DNA of 64,000 nucleotides, taken from NCBI RefSeq assembly GCF_031755915.1, contig NC_083388.1, positions 13,528,501 through 13,592,500 of the forward strand, read 5' to 3'. Positions within the stretch are counted from its first letter, which is position 1. Every line of letters starts with the position of its first letter. This DNA is from Ziziphus jujuba (lineage: Eukaryota; Streptophyta; Magnoliopsida; Rosales; Rhamnaceae). Shown here piece by piece: positions 31,701 to 43,575 of this stretch. The position numbers and the translations under genes were made by a program. The notes beneath the pieces were generated by a model. That model searched no databases. It was not told where the DNA came from and saw nothing but the letters and a program-made list of their open reading frames with translations.

Positions 31701-33420
31701 AAAAGGATTTGTCCTCAAATCAAAATCATCAGCTGTAACAAATGGAGATAAATCATCAACATTAAATGTAACACTCACAAACTCACCTAGTAAGTCAAGT
31801 TTGTAAGCATGTTCATTGATCCACTCCAAGACTTGAAAAGGTCTATCTCTTCGAGGCATAAGCTTTGACTTTTGTTGTTTTGGAAACCCCTCCTTTCTTA
31901 AGTGCAACGAAAACCAATCTTCTAGGTCAAATGTTATCACAACAAATTCTATAAATACAAGCTCATTTCGACAAAAATCACACTTTTTAATGTTAGTAAA
32001 TAATCTTTCTTTCCTAAGAACTCCTAAAACTAACCTCAGTTGTCCTACATGATCATCTAAGTTTTAAATTTTCAACCATATAAGAATATCATGAAAGTGG
32101 ACAACCATAAATTTTCAAATGAATGGATGTATGACATGATTCCTAAACCTCATAAAAGTGCTAGGTGCATTAGTTAAACAAAAAGGCATTACTAATCACT
32201 CATACAATCCATATTTAGTTTTAAATGCGGTTTTCCATTCATCACCCTCTTTCATCCTAATTAAATGATACCCAATCCTAAGATCAATCTTTGAAAACAT
32301 ACATGCAATATATAATTCATCAAGCTTGTCATCTAATCTAGGAATAGGATGCCTATACTTAATGGTAATATTATTTATGGCTCTACAATCAACACACATA
32401 TGCCATGATCCATCTTTCTTAGGTACTAATAAAACAGGGACAGCACATGGACTCTTACTTTCACGAATATATCATTTTTCAAGTCATTCACTTACCTGGA
32501 TTTGTAGTTCCTTTGTCTCTTTAGGATCACTTCTTTATGTAGGCCTATTAAGAGTTGCAGCTCTAGGAATAAAATCAATTTGATTTTCAATCCTCTTAAA
32601 AGACATCATTAAATTCCTCCAAAAAGACATCATTAAATTCCTGCAAAAGAGAAGAAATAGAATTTGTCAATTCCAGCTCTTCAAGATTAGCTTGATCATT
32701 TAGGTAAAAATCTTTATAAATCATAACCAGCAACGGCTTATTACTCAAAATTGCCTTTTTAACCTCACATAAACTAAGACAAAATATTTTCTTTTTCTTC
32801 TCTTTCCTCTCTTTTTCTTTACCTCTCTCGACCACCATTGTTTTTCCCTCACTCTTAGCTTTCTCACCAATTTCCTCTCTCTCAAGTTCCTCTCTCTCCT
32901 TCCCCTAAAATTTAGTTTTTGAAGACTTACCTTGGATGGATGAGTTGGCCTTACCTTCCTTCACAAACGATGAAGCTGTAGGTGCCATGGTTGCTTTGTC
33001 CTTGAGCCTTTCGGCCTGCATCGTTTATTGCACTTGTAATTAGTCTCTAAATACCTCCTTTGGAGTCAACAACTTAAGCTTAATCTTCTTTCCCTTAAAT
33101 TTAAAAACAATTGCGTTTTCTTGATCATAATGTATAGTACCTTTATCAAATTGCCATGGCAATATGCTTGGCATGCATAGGCACAACATCACATAAAATA
33201 ACATCCACATATTTATCAATGTTAAACTTTACCTTGGCATGTTTGTTCACTTTCATCTCACCACTATCATTAAGCCATTGTAATCTATATAGTTCAGGAT
33301 GTTTGATTGTTGTCAGACCTAATTTCTCAATTATCAATTATAATACTACAATTATTACATTGGATTTCACATCAGATATGGAAGATGTTTTCTCTTTAAA
33401 ATTGATCCTCATCTTTATAC
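31701..33420 (-). pseudogene. protease to integrase C-terminus of A6 (RT fused to integrase end)
   Basis: Minus order: protease fragment (EKLGLTTIKHPELYRLQW, HAKH), with the active-site IDSGS decayed; Lys/Glu linker (EKKKKIFCLSLCEVKKAIL); DVFLEEFNDVF. RT blocks: [56 protein letters not shown] with a TGA next, and NAPSTFMRFRNHV. The YxDD box is decayed (VVHFHDI). Late RT KKCDFCRNELVFIEFVV passes in frame into FDLEDWFSLHLRKE of the integrase C-terminus, giving an open frame (31940-31539) through NVDDLSPF and the polypurine tract into the LTR. RNase H and DDE core are absent. Confidence 0.85.
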
Positions 33421-33857
33421 ATGGTCAAGACCTTCCTTGCCACCAAACTTAATTTGGCCCTTGAAGCTTTGAGAGTCTTGGCTTTTTCATGTTCTTCATC
33501 CTCAATTGCTTCATCTACAAATTCAGCCTCTGCCTCCAATTCTTCACTTTCGGACTCCAACTCTCCATTGCCTTTCAACACCATTATTCTTCGATTTGGA
33601 AATTGATTGGCAATATATCCTCACCCCTGGCAGTTAAAACAAACAATGTCATGAGTTTTAGAAGGTTTTGAATCAAGCATACCACTCGATTTAGGTGCTG
33701 GTGGGTGTTCGACCAAATTGTCCTTCCTTGGCTAGTTGGAGCTCTCTTCACCATGTTTTGGTTTTGTCCTTGCCTCATAGGTGGGATTGCTTTTCCAAAC
33801 ACTTAAAGATTGGCTATTTAAGATTGCCTCATAGGTGGGATTGGCTATTTCCAAACA
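33421..33857 (-). pseudogene. gag C-terminal part of A6, downstream of LTR-C
   Basis: Resumes gag after LTR-C: a basic linker (KPKHGEESSNWPRK), zinc knuckle CFNCQG*GYIANQF with a stop and with His and last Cys replaced (Tyr, Phe), PNRRIMVLKGNGELESESEE, acidic tail, VLTMYKDEDQFQRENIFHI. A short direct duplication (CCCACCTATGAGGCAA) lies at about 33770-33840. Confidence 0.8.
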
Positions 33858-35372
33858 CGAATTGTTTTCAAGTAATAAAGTGGAAAAATAAGGTTGTCAT
33901 ACACAATGGATTAAGAATTAAGTACTAAAGATAATTAAGGTTTGGGTAATATTTGAACTAAAATTTAAGATGGCAATTGAAAATAAATAAACTAAATTAA
34001 ACAAAATCAATCAATTTCAAGTAAAGAGAGAGTAAAGTTAATAATTATGAATACTAGAGCATTTGATTTCACCACTAAATATTCCAATTTAATTACTTAA
34101 ACATGTGAACTTAATTAACTAGTAATTTTGTTAACCACACTTAATCACAAAATTAATCAAAAGTAGTTTCCACTCACAATTTATAATATTCACATGACCT
34201 AACTTATTCCTTCCGGCCTATAAATTAAATCATGCAAATTTATTAATCATAGATTAAGAAAATAATATGGCATGAGACAACTATTTTCTAATCAATTATG
34301 CATTCATGTAAATCATTGGAGATCCATAATATTTTTCTTTTCTAAGCTCAAATATTATTAAAATCATTCATTCCTTCAGGCCCATGAAAGCATTAAGCAT
34401 ACCAATGATTTATTAACAAAACATATTACTAATTAAATAAAACTCAACATATATTAAAGTAATTAGATATTCATGGTTAGGGCTACATCATAGCCCTAAC
34501 CATCCATAATTATAAAAAAAAAATAATAATAAGGTTCACAAGCAAGTGCACATCTCTATGCCTCCTCCAAGCTCTCCAATTGATCTCCCAAAATCCTAGA
34601 ACCCTTAAGAGAACTTAAGAAACTCCAAAAATTTGGTTTGCTTCCATTCAAGTCTCCTCATAGCTCTTAAATAACTATATATACTTGTATATATTCTTTC
34701 AATGTGGTGGGGGTTATATATATAGACCTTTGTAACATTTGTATCTCTTTATTTTCAATGTGGGACTCTTGCAAGATACTTTTTCTAAGCCATCAAAAGG
34801 GTTGGATGAATTTCATGTGTAAAAAGGAAACTTGATATTACTTGTTCTCTACTACTTTCCTTTTCTCTAATTCCTTCTAAAAAATTAGTTAATTAGTCTA
34901 ATTTATCCTTAATGAAGCATGTGACACGACATATGCCTCATTAATGATAAATTAACCAATTATCACCACTTGTCCTAATCTTGACCCCTGAATTGCCTTG
35001 ATTCCCTTTTTTGATCAATGAGAGGGATTTAACTAAAATATTTTTTTTATAATGTGACATTTGAAATCATCAAAGTATGAGGATTCATATGACATCCACT
35101 TTCACAATGAAATTCCCAAGAGAATCTTTATGAAATCTTTAAGGAATCTTCTTGAAATATTTTCAATGCTTGTCTGTTCGAGCTCAAATTTTGCTTTCCA
35201 CCATAATTTGGCCTAATGAATCCATCTTTGTGGTTGTTTTCTTGAAAGTCTTCCTCTTTCACCTAGATTAAGAAAAATAGACAATTAAGTATCTTTCCAT
35301 AACAAATTAACATAAACTGACAAATATTTAGCTATAAAATGGCATAAAATCATCAATATTTTAGGCTTAACA
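33858..35372 (-). repeat. LTR-C inside gag of A6 (outer end truncated)
   Basis: Minus start TGTTAAGCCTAAAATATTG at 35372; colinear with the C LTR at 23979-25720 over most of its length. The last ~30 bp (GAGTTGATTTTATACATCA) are missing at the 33858 side, so no TSD can be verified. Gag reads RGTNSLFEGVLNSR on one side and continues with the basic linker on the other. Confidence 0.83.
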
Positions 35373-36236
35373 CCTGCTGTTTAAAACACCTTCAAACAGT
35401 GAGTTTGTACCCCTCCTCTTAAATTGGTTTTAAATCTTGATGACCACATGAAGCATGTCCTCCAACTCCACATAGTTTTGCAACTCCACTTGGTTGGCTA
35501 TTTCTCGGTTCAAACCTCCTAAAAACCTTACCATAGTTGCCTCACGGTCCTCATTCATACTTAACCTCATCATGAGCATCTCCATCTCTTTGTAATAGTC
35601 TTCCACGGTCCTACTTCCTTATGATAGTGATTGAAACTTTTGATGCAACAACCTATGGTAATGAGTCAGCATAAATCTCTTTCTCATGGCTCCTTTCATT
35701 TGTTGCCAAGTGGTAATAGGTTCATCACCAACTCTTCTTTGGGTACCTTGCTCTTTAGTCCACCATTGGAGTGCATAATGTCCAAATTCCAAAGTAGCCA
35801 ATGTAAGCTTCTTTGCCTCAGAATAATTACGACAATCAAATATCATCTCCATATGCTCCTCCCACTCTAGATATGCCTCTAAATCACTTTTTCCCATAAA
35901 TGGTGGTATGTTCACTTTAACATTTCCAAGGTCATCATCTCCATCCCTAGAGATTGTCTCCAAAATTACCTTCCTTAAATCCTTCCCTAGGACGTCCACG
36001 CCTCCATGTAATTCCACCCTAGGATTTGGCCCACGTTGAGATGCTTCAATTTTGTCCATTCTTTGATCTAGGTGATCAAAGCGAGCATTCATCCTTTGAA
36101 GTCGTTCGAAAACAATCACCATGTCGGTATGTTCACTTCCACTTCCCGTTGCTGTATAATCTCCTTTGAATCCCATGAATTCCTCTTCAACATTTCTTAA
36201 GGAATCACCTCCTCTTCTCATTCTTGAATCTGTCAT
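35373..36236 (-). pseudogene. gag N-terminal and central part of A6
   Basis: The longest gag frame in the window: 205 codons from ATG at 36236 (MTDSRMRRGGDSLRNVEEE). Contents: coiled segment (LQRMNARFDHLDQRMDKIEA), a short linker that lacks the RGG-rich block, capsid core DLGNVKVNIPPFMGKSDLEA, YLEWEEHMEMIFDCRNYSEA, HYALQWWTKEQGTQRR, TTWQQMKGAMRKRFMLTHYH. A TAA stops it at SLS*; the same frame continues with DYYKEMEMLMMRLSMNEDRE and VELEDMLHV until LTR-C. Gag would form the capsid; this copy is interrupted. Confidence 0.88.
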
Positions 36237-37085
36237 GTTAGTAAAAATAATGTAAAAATCCTTAACAAGATCACTTCCTCACATGTTTCACTCAAACACG
36301 GTCTCAACACTCGTGTTTGCACACTAGTTTCAACTTTAACCCTCTTTTAAACTCACATTCTCATACCTTTTTCCACTCAAAGAATTATCTCAAAGTTCTA
36401 TTAAAACACAATCAAAACAACAATTAGATCACAAGCATGCCCTAATTAAAATTATCAATAAAACAACAACTAAAACAAGCAGCTATCGAGTGAATTGATA
36501 AAACCTAATCTCGGCCTAACCAACCAAAAACAAGGTAAATCAACAAGTAATTTTCGGAATCAATAAGGAGCAGACCGGAATATTAAGAAACCTCTTCGAG
36601 GATATAATTTAGAAAAGAGAATCAAATAATGAATAAGAAACAATTCGAACAAAATATGGAAAAGTTGTTGGTTGTAGTTCTTGTAATTTAAGTTTTTGTT
36701 TCAGATCCTTTACTAATTTTAATCAAAATAATTTTAGCACTCAAAATTCAAATCTCCAACAGCAATATAGAATGAATAACAACTCCAAATAATCACTACT
36801 AAAATTCCACACCAAAACAAACTCAAAATTTTTTTTTTTTGGATCACTAACATAATAATATCACACAATCTCCAGTAGCACAATTCATTAAAAAAAAAAA
36901 AAAATTATGGGTTTATGCAAGTTGCTCTCAAAACTCCTCTACTAATTTATTTTTTATTTTTTGAATATATGAATTCAAATAATTAAGATTAAAACAGCAA
37001 AGAAAAATAAACAATAAACCAAATTACTAAGAATAATTATGTAAACCACAAACAAACTAGAAAACAAAATTTTGGTTAACAAAAG
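36237..37085 (-). other. A6 leader, truncated at its 5' end
   Basis: Minus leader with the GTTTGAGTGAAACATGTGAGG box near 36275, A-rich tracts (minus T-runs at 36830 and 36890). It breaks near 37070-37085, where LTR-A middle sequence begins. The PBS and the end of the 5' LTR are deleted. Confidence 0.65.
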
Positions 37086-37768
37086 GAATAAATTAGGCTA
37101 CATAGAAATTTTTTCTTTATTTTATTTTCTAAAGTAATTTTCCAGCAAATAAATAAATAAAAACCAAAATAAAGACTATTTCCTAAAACAAAAGTCAAAT
37201 GTTCAAATTAGGAAACTAGTTGATTAGTTTGCCAACTAAGCTATCTTTATCCAATAACCAGCTAGTTTAGGCTCCAAAATAGCTCCAATATGACATGTAA
37301 GATGCCAAATATATTAATATTGATTCCCATACGTTGCTCCCTGATTGGAATAAATCAATCTTGCTTGATCAACAAAGGAAGTCAAAGTCTTGTGCATTAA
37401 CATGGTTAATGAGCAGCTTTGCTTCTGCCTTGGCATGATTTCATGGTCCATTGGAGTGCTCAATCACATTCATAAGTCAATAAATTCATTCTTTGCTGCC
37501 AAGGGTCAAAAAATGTACCAAAACAACTTTACAAGTCCATTTCAGCCTTCATAACTTGGATGCATAGAACAGGCTTTGGATTTTCAGGTATTATCATGCT
37601 CTCTTAAGAATTAAGCTCTCTTGAGAATTAATAACATCTTGAATGAAATTAACCAGGTTGTCCTTAAATCTCATAGCTTGTGCCAATTTGATTGGTCCCG
37701 TCTTTAATTATATAGGATCATCACCCCAATGGGTAATCAGTTGCATGGGTACGGATAGATTCTCATCA
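37086..37768 (-). repeat. LTR-A, 5' LTR remnant of A6
   Basis: Minus start TGATGAGAATCTATCCG at 37768. Covers the pol-tail region and U3 to about TTTTCCAGCAAATAAATAAA (near 37140), then stops. It belongs to the same subtype as 30672-31686. Confidence 0.75.
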
Positions 37769-38160
37769 GCTTGCCTCTGGGGTGGCACGTGTATGTAGCG
37801 GGTGGCCGGAATAGGCAAAATCAGCGGTGACTCGATTGGATGGTAAATGGGTTCAACATGATCCGGTTCGGACCCACGGTTCTAGGGGAGAATTTCTCAA
37901 GGTTTGGGGGACAAAACAGGTACTTTGGGATTTGTCTCTTGTCTTACATGCTTCCCAAGGATTATATAGAGCCTTCGGTTACTAATAGACACAAAATTGG
38001 GACTGGTTTGGACACTGATACAAAACTAATACTTAAAACTTCTCAAAACCATAACCTTTTATCCGTAACTCAGAATTTGATTGACATGAGATATACCTAC
38101 GAGCATGGAGATATGAAATACATCATGGACTCAAGAAAGCTCCTCTGGCAAGTCTAACCT
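37769..38160 (-). pseudogene. T element: integrase tail and 3' flank
   Basis: On the minus strand [19 protein letters not shown] is the characteristic end of Tekay-type integrases. Downstream there are only short frames (NPKVPVLSPKP*), so the chromodomain cannot be recognised. It ends at the start of the A6 5' LTR. The opposite-strand 105-codon frame 37840-38157 is a shadow. Confidence 0.55.
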
Positions 38161-38975
38161 GTAAGTTAATGGACTTATCCTCTCAATTATCTCATATGGT
38201 CCAATGTAGCGAGGACTTAGCTTTCCTCATTTTCCAAAGTGTACTACGCCCTTCCAAGGAGGGAGTTCCAGGAATACCTGATCACCAACCTCGAACTTGA
38301 GATCCTACGCACGTCTACATAGTTTTTTTTCCTATCCAGTGCTTCCTTTCAACCTAACCTGTATAATATTGACCTTGTCCACTATCGGTTGTACAATCTT
38401 AGGCCTAGAAGTATTCTTTCACCTATCTCATTCCAATATAATGGAGTATGACATTGTTTTGCATATAATGCCTTATAAGTTGACATTTGAATGCTCGAGT
38501 GATAACTGTTGATGTAGGTGAACTCTGCCAAAGGTATACTCATTCCAATTTCCCTCAAGTATAGTACACATGACCCCAACATGTCCTCTAAGGTCTGAAT
38601 AGTCATATTAGATTGTCCATTGGTTTGAGGGTGAACAGCGGGACTCAAATTCAACTTAACACCTAGTTCATTCATTAATCTTTGCTAAAACCTCAAAATG
38701 AACCATGGATCTTTGTTAAATACAATCAATACTGGCACCCCATGAAAACTCATCATATGATTCATAAAAAGTTTTCCTAACTTCTAAGGAGAAAACCTCT
38801 CATGAATGGGTAGGAAATGTGCAGTCTTGGTGAATCCATTCATAATCACCTAAATACCATCATGCCTTTGAATTGTGCGAGGAAGCTTGAATATGAAATC
38901 CATTGTAATGCACTCCCATTTCCATTCTAGGATAGGTGAAGGCTATAGAAGTCCAGAAGGTTTTTGTCTCTCTAA
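38161..38975 (-). pseudogene. T element: integrase core and C-terminus
   Basis: Minus reading in order: PEWKWE-equivalent SLHLS*NGNGSALQWISY, VIMNGFTKTAHFLPIHERFS, DPWFI (second Asp region), MNELGVKLNLSPAVHPQTNG (open frame 38675-38382), AEFTYINSYHSSIQMSTYKA, then QVFLELPPWKGVVHFGK and [17 protein letters not shown]. The third acidic residue is replaced: GQSNMTIQTLEDML has Asn where GQSERTIQ-type integrases have Glu. Stops and shifts throughout. Integrase would insert cDNA; this copy cannot. Confidence 0.8.
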
Positions 38976-40032
38976 TGATGAGAATCTGCTCAAACTTGCA
39001 CAACCGACAACCCGCTGGGGTGCTGACCCGATACGGATGAAGATCGGGCCGATCACTAGGGCTCAAAGTAAGAGATTTAAGGACAACCTGCCTGATTTCA
39101 TACAGGGAGTAGTTAATTCTCAAAGGTGCTTATCAATACCCAAAGATACAAGACCCATTTTAAGTATCCAAGTGGTGAAGGCCGATACGGACCCGGGTAG
39201 CTGTTTTAGTGTAAATATGGACTCCGACAGCAAAAAATGGTTCCAACACTTCATGGATTCAATACATATTTTTAAAAGGTCATGGAATCAAGTCAAGGCA
39301 GCTTCAAAGGCAACCAAAAAGGACTTGTGCGCATGAGAGAGAAAGTTGGCCAGTTTTGCTATATTATTTGTTGGCTTTACTGTATTTTGCTGAGTTGGAC
39401 TTTTCTCCTTGATCCAAGCAAGGGCAACGTGTGGAACTTCATGGTAATCCTATTTTCCATCATAAAAGGCATATGGGAGCTGATTTGGAGCTTCAATTGG
39501 TTAAAAATTGGTCAAAGATACCTTAGTAAAAAAGATAGTATTTTAGTTTCCTAATTTGATTTTGACTTTTTGGTTTAAGAAATTAGTCTTTTATTTGGTT
39601 TTTATTTATTTATTTGCTGGCAAAATTAAGTTAGGAAATTTATTATTTTATTATTTTCATTGTAAATTAATTAATTGCTAATTCAAAATAAAGGAATTAA
39701 TTAATCCAAATTAGAATAGGAAAGGAGGTGAATTTCGACCAAGCTAGGTTTCCTATTCTTTGGTGGCGGGTTTTTACCTAGATAATTAGGATTTTATCTT
39801 CTTCTTTCCTAGCCTATATAAGGGCTTCTTGAACACCTAAAACACCATTGTGGTGTTTTAGTTTTGACTTATCAAAAGGATATCCATCACTTATTGTGGT
39901 GTTTTCATTATACTAAGGTTTCTAATCACATGTTGGTTAGGGGTTGAGGTCAATACATTAAAATCTAAAATTAATTGAGATCCGGGCTAATATAATATGA
40001 GTTTAGGTGCGTGTCGACGTAAGTTCTTATCA
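38976..40032 (+). repeat. LTR-A, 5' LTR of A7
   Basis: TGATGAGAATCTGCTC ... GTTCTTATCA, 1057 bp. The first part is open as the pol tail (PTTRWGADPIRMKIGPITRA, FKDNLPDFIQGVVNSQ). TATATAAG at 39815. Confidence 0.9.
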
Positions 40033-40034
40033 TT

Positions 40035-40047
40035 TGGTATCAGAGCC
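40035..40047 (+). promoter_or_regulatory. Primer-binding site of A7
   Basis: TGGTATCAGAGCC two bases after the 5' LTR; perfect initiator tRNA-Met match. Confidence 0.9.
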
Positions 40048-41161
40048 AAAATTTTGTTCAGGTTTGATCTATCTTTTTTTTTTTTTTTTTGTTATTCTAC
40101 AATTTTAGAATTAGGTTAAGATTTTTCTATCATCATACACATTCTGCATCTTATAAAAAGTAAAAAAAAAAATTTCATTCCTAGTTAAATTAGATTGTTT
40201 ATTTTACTGTATTTTTTGTTTCCTAGTTTGTTAGTTGTCTTTCATCTTTGTTCTTAGTAATTTAGTTTATTGTTGATTTTTCTTTGCTGTTTTTTATCTT
40301 ACTTGTTTGCATTCAGACGTTCAAAAATAAATAAATAAATAAGGAAGTGGTTTACGGAGTAAAAAAATATATATATATATATATTACAAAGTTTGGAAGT
40401 TGAATATGGTGGTCACAGGGTTGGTGGATTTTTGGTGTGGAAGTGCTATTTTTGGTGTTGATCTTTCTACTGGAGTTGTTTTACATTTTGTGAGTTAAAA
40501 GAAAAAAAAAAAAAAAAGGAAGAAGAAAAGCCGAATAAAAAAAAAATTCGGTTTGTTGAATTTGGTGTTTGCTAGAAATTTTTTCGAACTGTTGAATTGT
40601 TGACTGTTTATTCAATGTTTGGAGTTTCTGGAGATTTACTTTTGCTACTGGATATTTGAATTTTGGGTGCTAAAAATATGGATTAAAATTAGTTAAAGGA
40701 TTTTATAGAAAGACTTGAATTACAAAGGACAACAACCAACAACTATTCCTTATTTTTGTCCAAATTTATTCTTGTTCTTTTTATTCTTGAATTCTTAATC
40801 TCTTACCATCTAGTCTAGTTCTTATTAATTCTGAAATTTTCTTGTTAATTTGCTTTATTTTGCCTAGAAAGGTCGAGAATTAGGTGTTTGAAATTCACTT
40901 GGTATTGCTTGCTTTTTGCTAATGTTTTGTTGATAAGTTTAGTTAAAACATACTTGTGATCTAATTGTTGTTTAGTGGGTGTTTTAATTAGAACTTTGAG
41001 TTAATTCTTTAAATGGAAAAGGGCAAGAGAGTGTGAACTTAAAAGAGGGTAAAAGCCGAAACTAGTGTACAAACACAAGTGTCGAGACCTTGATTGAGTG
41101 AAACATGTAAAGGAGTGAATTTGGTGAGATCCTACTTTATTTTTGTGTTATTTGTACTAAC
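40048..41161 (+). other. A7 untranslated leader
   Basis: About 1.1 kb. Contains T-run near 40072, AAATAAATAAATAAATAA at about 40325, an (AT) run at about 40367-40385, poly(A) near 40500 and 40540, and GAAACATGTAAAGGAGTGA before gag. Non-coding. Confidence 0.8.
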
Positions 41162-42461
41162 ATGGCAGATTCAAGGGTGAGAAGAGGAGATCCACCATTG
41201 AGAATTAATGAAGAAGAGTCTATAGGATTCAAAGGAGATTCCTGAGCGACGACGAGTGAAGATGAGCACACGGACATGAGGGCCGTCTTGGAACAATTTC
41301 AGCGGATGAATGCTCAATTTATTCACATAAATCAAAGGATGGACAAGTTAGAAACATCATAAATAGTGCCATGTATAAGGGTTGATGCTCGTGGTGGTTG
41401 AGGTCGAGGTCGAGGAGGCCGAGGGAGATTTAGAGGAGAATTCGGGGAAGCTAAATTTAGAGATGACTTGGATGAGGGGTTTGATGAAATTTTTAAACCT
41501 CAAGGGAGGCCAACCCGTGGAAGACCAGCAAGGAATGAAGATGATGATCTTGGGAATATCAAGGTAACCATACCACCTTTCATGGGAAAAAGTGATCCAA
41601 ACGCTTACTTGGAATGGGAGGAGCGTACGGAGATGTTTTTTTATTGTCACAATTATTTGGAGGCCAAGAAAGTTAAATTAGCGGTACTGGAGTTTGGACA
41701 TTATGCATTCCAATGGTAGAAAAATGAGCAAAGCACCCGAAGAAGAGTAGGTGCTGAATTGATTACTACTTGGCGACAAATGAAAGGAGCCATGAGGAAG
41801 CAAGTCATGCCGGTACATTACCATAGGTTGCTGTATCAAAGACACCAATCTTTGACACAAGGTAATAAGTCCATGGAGGATTATTACAAAGAGATGGAGA
41901 TGTTCATGATGAGATTGAGCATGAATGAAGAAAGAGAAGCAGCCATGTCAAGGTTTCTTGGTGGATCGAATCAAGAGATAGCCAATCAACTAGAATTGCA
42001 ACAATATATGGAATTGGAATAGATATTGCATGTGGCTATTAAACTTGAGCATCAATTCAAGAGAAGGGGTGTAAACTCACGGTTTGGGGGTGTTTCCAGT
42101 AGCGGAAGGTCAAATCCAAGCGGCTACCTATGAAAGCAAGTCAAAGCCAAAAGTTAGAGAAGAAAGTTCAAATCAGCCAAAGAGAGAGGCTAGAATTGAA
42201 TTTATCCAAGGACCAAAGAATGAAGGTAAATCTGATCCTAAACCTTCAAGATCTAGAGAAATTGTTTGTTTTAAATGCCAGGGATAAGGACACATCGCTA
42301 GCCAATGCCCAAATAGAAGAATCATTATGTTAAAAGGTAATGGTGAGCTAGAATCAGAAAGCAAGGAAAGTGGAGATGAAGTCGAGCAAGAAGAGGAAGA
42401 CTTTGAGGATGAAGCCGGGACCCTACATGCACCCAGTACAGAATTAAATTTGGTTTCTAGG
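41162..42461 (+). pseudogene. gag of A7
   Basis: ATG at 41162: MADSRVRRGDPPLRINEEES. Stops: TGA at 41243-41245, a TAA just after the coiled segment, and a TGA in the RGG-rich run. Then FRGEFGEAKFRDDLDEGFDE, PPFMGKSDPNAYLEWEERTE, HYAFQW*, TTWRQMKGAMRKQVMPVHYH, DYYKEMEMFMMRLSMNEERE. The zinc knuckle CFKCQG*GHIASQC keeps all four ligands but has a TAA in place of Arg or Val. The acidic tail ends at TELNLVSR, where N1 inserted (TSD CTAGG). Nearly complete in length, untranslatable. Confidence 0.88.
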
Positions 42462-43575
42462 TGATACGAACCTAGGATGACCTGCGCCTAAACCTGTATT
42501 ATATTATCTCAGATTTAATTATGTTCAAGTTTAATGGTCATCTCAACCCCTAACCAACCTATGATTAGAAATCTTGGTATAATGAAGACACCACAATAGG
42601 TGATGGTTATCCTATTGATAAGTCAAAATAAAACACTCATTCAATAATGGTGTTTCAGGCATTCAAAGAGAACAAAGGGATTTCAATCTCACACATAATT
42701 CTTTGTTTGAATAATATATCGAATATTGTTGATAAAACAAGCCCTTAAATAGGCTAAAAATTAGAAAATAAAATCCTAATTATCTAGGTAAAATCGGCCG
42801 CCAAAGAATAGGAAACCTAGTTTGGCCAAAATTCACCTCCTTTCCCAATCTAATTTGGATAAATTAATTCCTTTATTTTGAATTAGCAATTAATTAATTT
42901 ACAATAAAAATAATAAAATGATAACTTTCCTAAGTTTGTTTGTCCAGAAAATAAATAAATAAAAACCAAATAAAAGATTAATTTCCTAAAGCAAAAAGTC
43001 AAAATCAAATTAGGAAACTAGTTGACTAGTTTGACTACTAAGGTATCTTTGACATATCTTCAGCTTGTTTGGGCTCCAAGTCAGCTTCCATATGCCATTT
43101 AGGATGCCAAATGTGATTAATAATGATTCCCACACATTGCCTCTTGATTGGAATAAGTAAAAAAAGAAGAAAAGGCAAAGCCAGCGGCTAAACAGCACAT
43201 TTTCAGCCAAATTAAGATGCTATCCGTACAAGTCCTTTTTTGATGCTTTTGATTCTTGGCTGGATTCCATGTTCTCTTAATGATATTCATTGAGTTCATG
43301 AAGTGTTTGAACCATGCCTTACTGCCCGAAGTCCAAATTTGTATGAAAATAGCTACCCGAGTCCGTATCGGCTTCCACCACTCGGTTGCTTAGAACAGGC
43401 TTTGTATCTTCGGGTGTGGACAAGCTCCTTTGAGAATTAACTACTCCCTATATAAATGCTCCTTGATTGTCTTTAAACCTCTTGGCTTGAGCTCTAATGA
43501 TTGGCCCAGTCTTCATCCGTAACAGGTCAGAATTAGCGGGTTGTCAGTTGTGCAGGCTTTGGCAGATTCTCATCA
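42462..43575 (-). repeat. LTR-A, 3' LTR of N1
   Basis: 1114 bp, ends TGATACGAACC / GATTCTCATCA on the plus strand; minus polypurine tract CGAGAGGAGGGGAA at 43576-43589. It is the subtype containing CTGAAAATGTGCTGTTTAGCC (split: CTGAAAATGTG, CTGTTTAGCC), as in the A5 LTR. Confidence 0.92.

Larger units (their letters stand above)
30672..37768 (-). mobile_element. A6: most complete minus-strand family A element, carrying a C LTR in gag
   Basis: Minus order: 5' LTR remnant (37768-37086), leader, gag, protease, linker, RT, integrase C-terminus, polypurine tract, 3' LTR (31686-30672, outer end missing). RNase H and the integrase core are absent through the same RT/integrase junction as A2. Gag is split by LTR-C at 33858-35372. 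Both outer LTR ends are damaged, so no TSD can be read. Confidence 0.8.

Noticed and set aside
37840..38157. 105-codon plus frame
   Set aside because: Lies opposite the Tekay-like integrase tail (VHDVFHISML on the minus strand), so it is a shadow frame.
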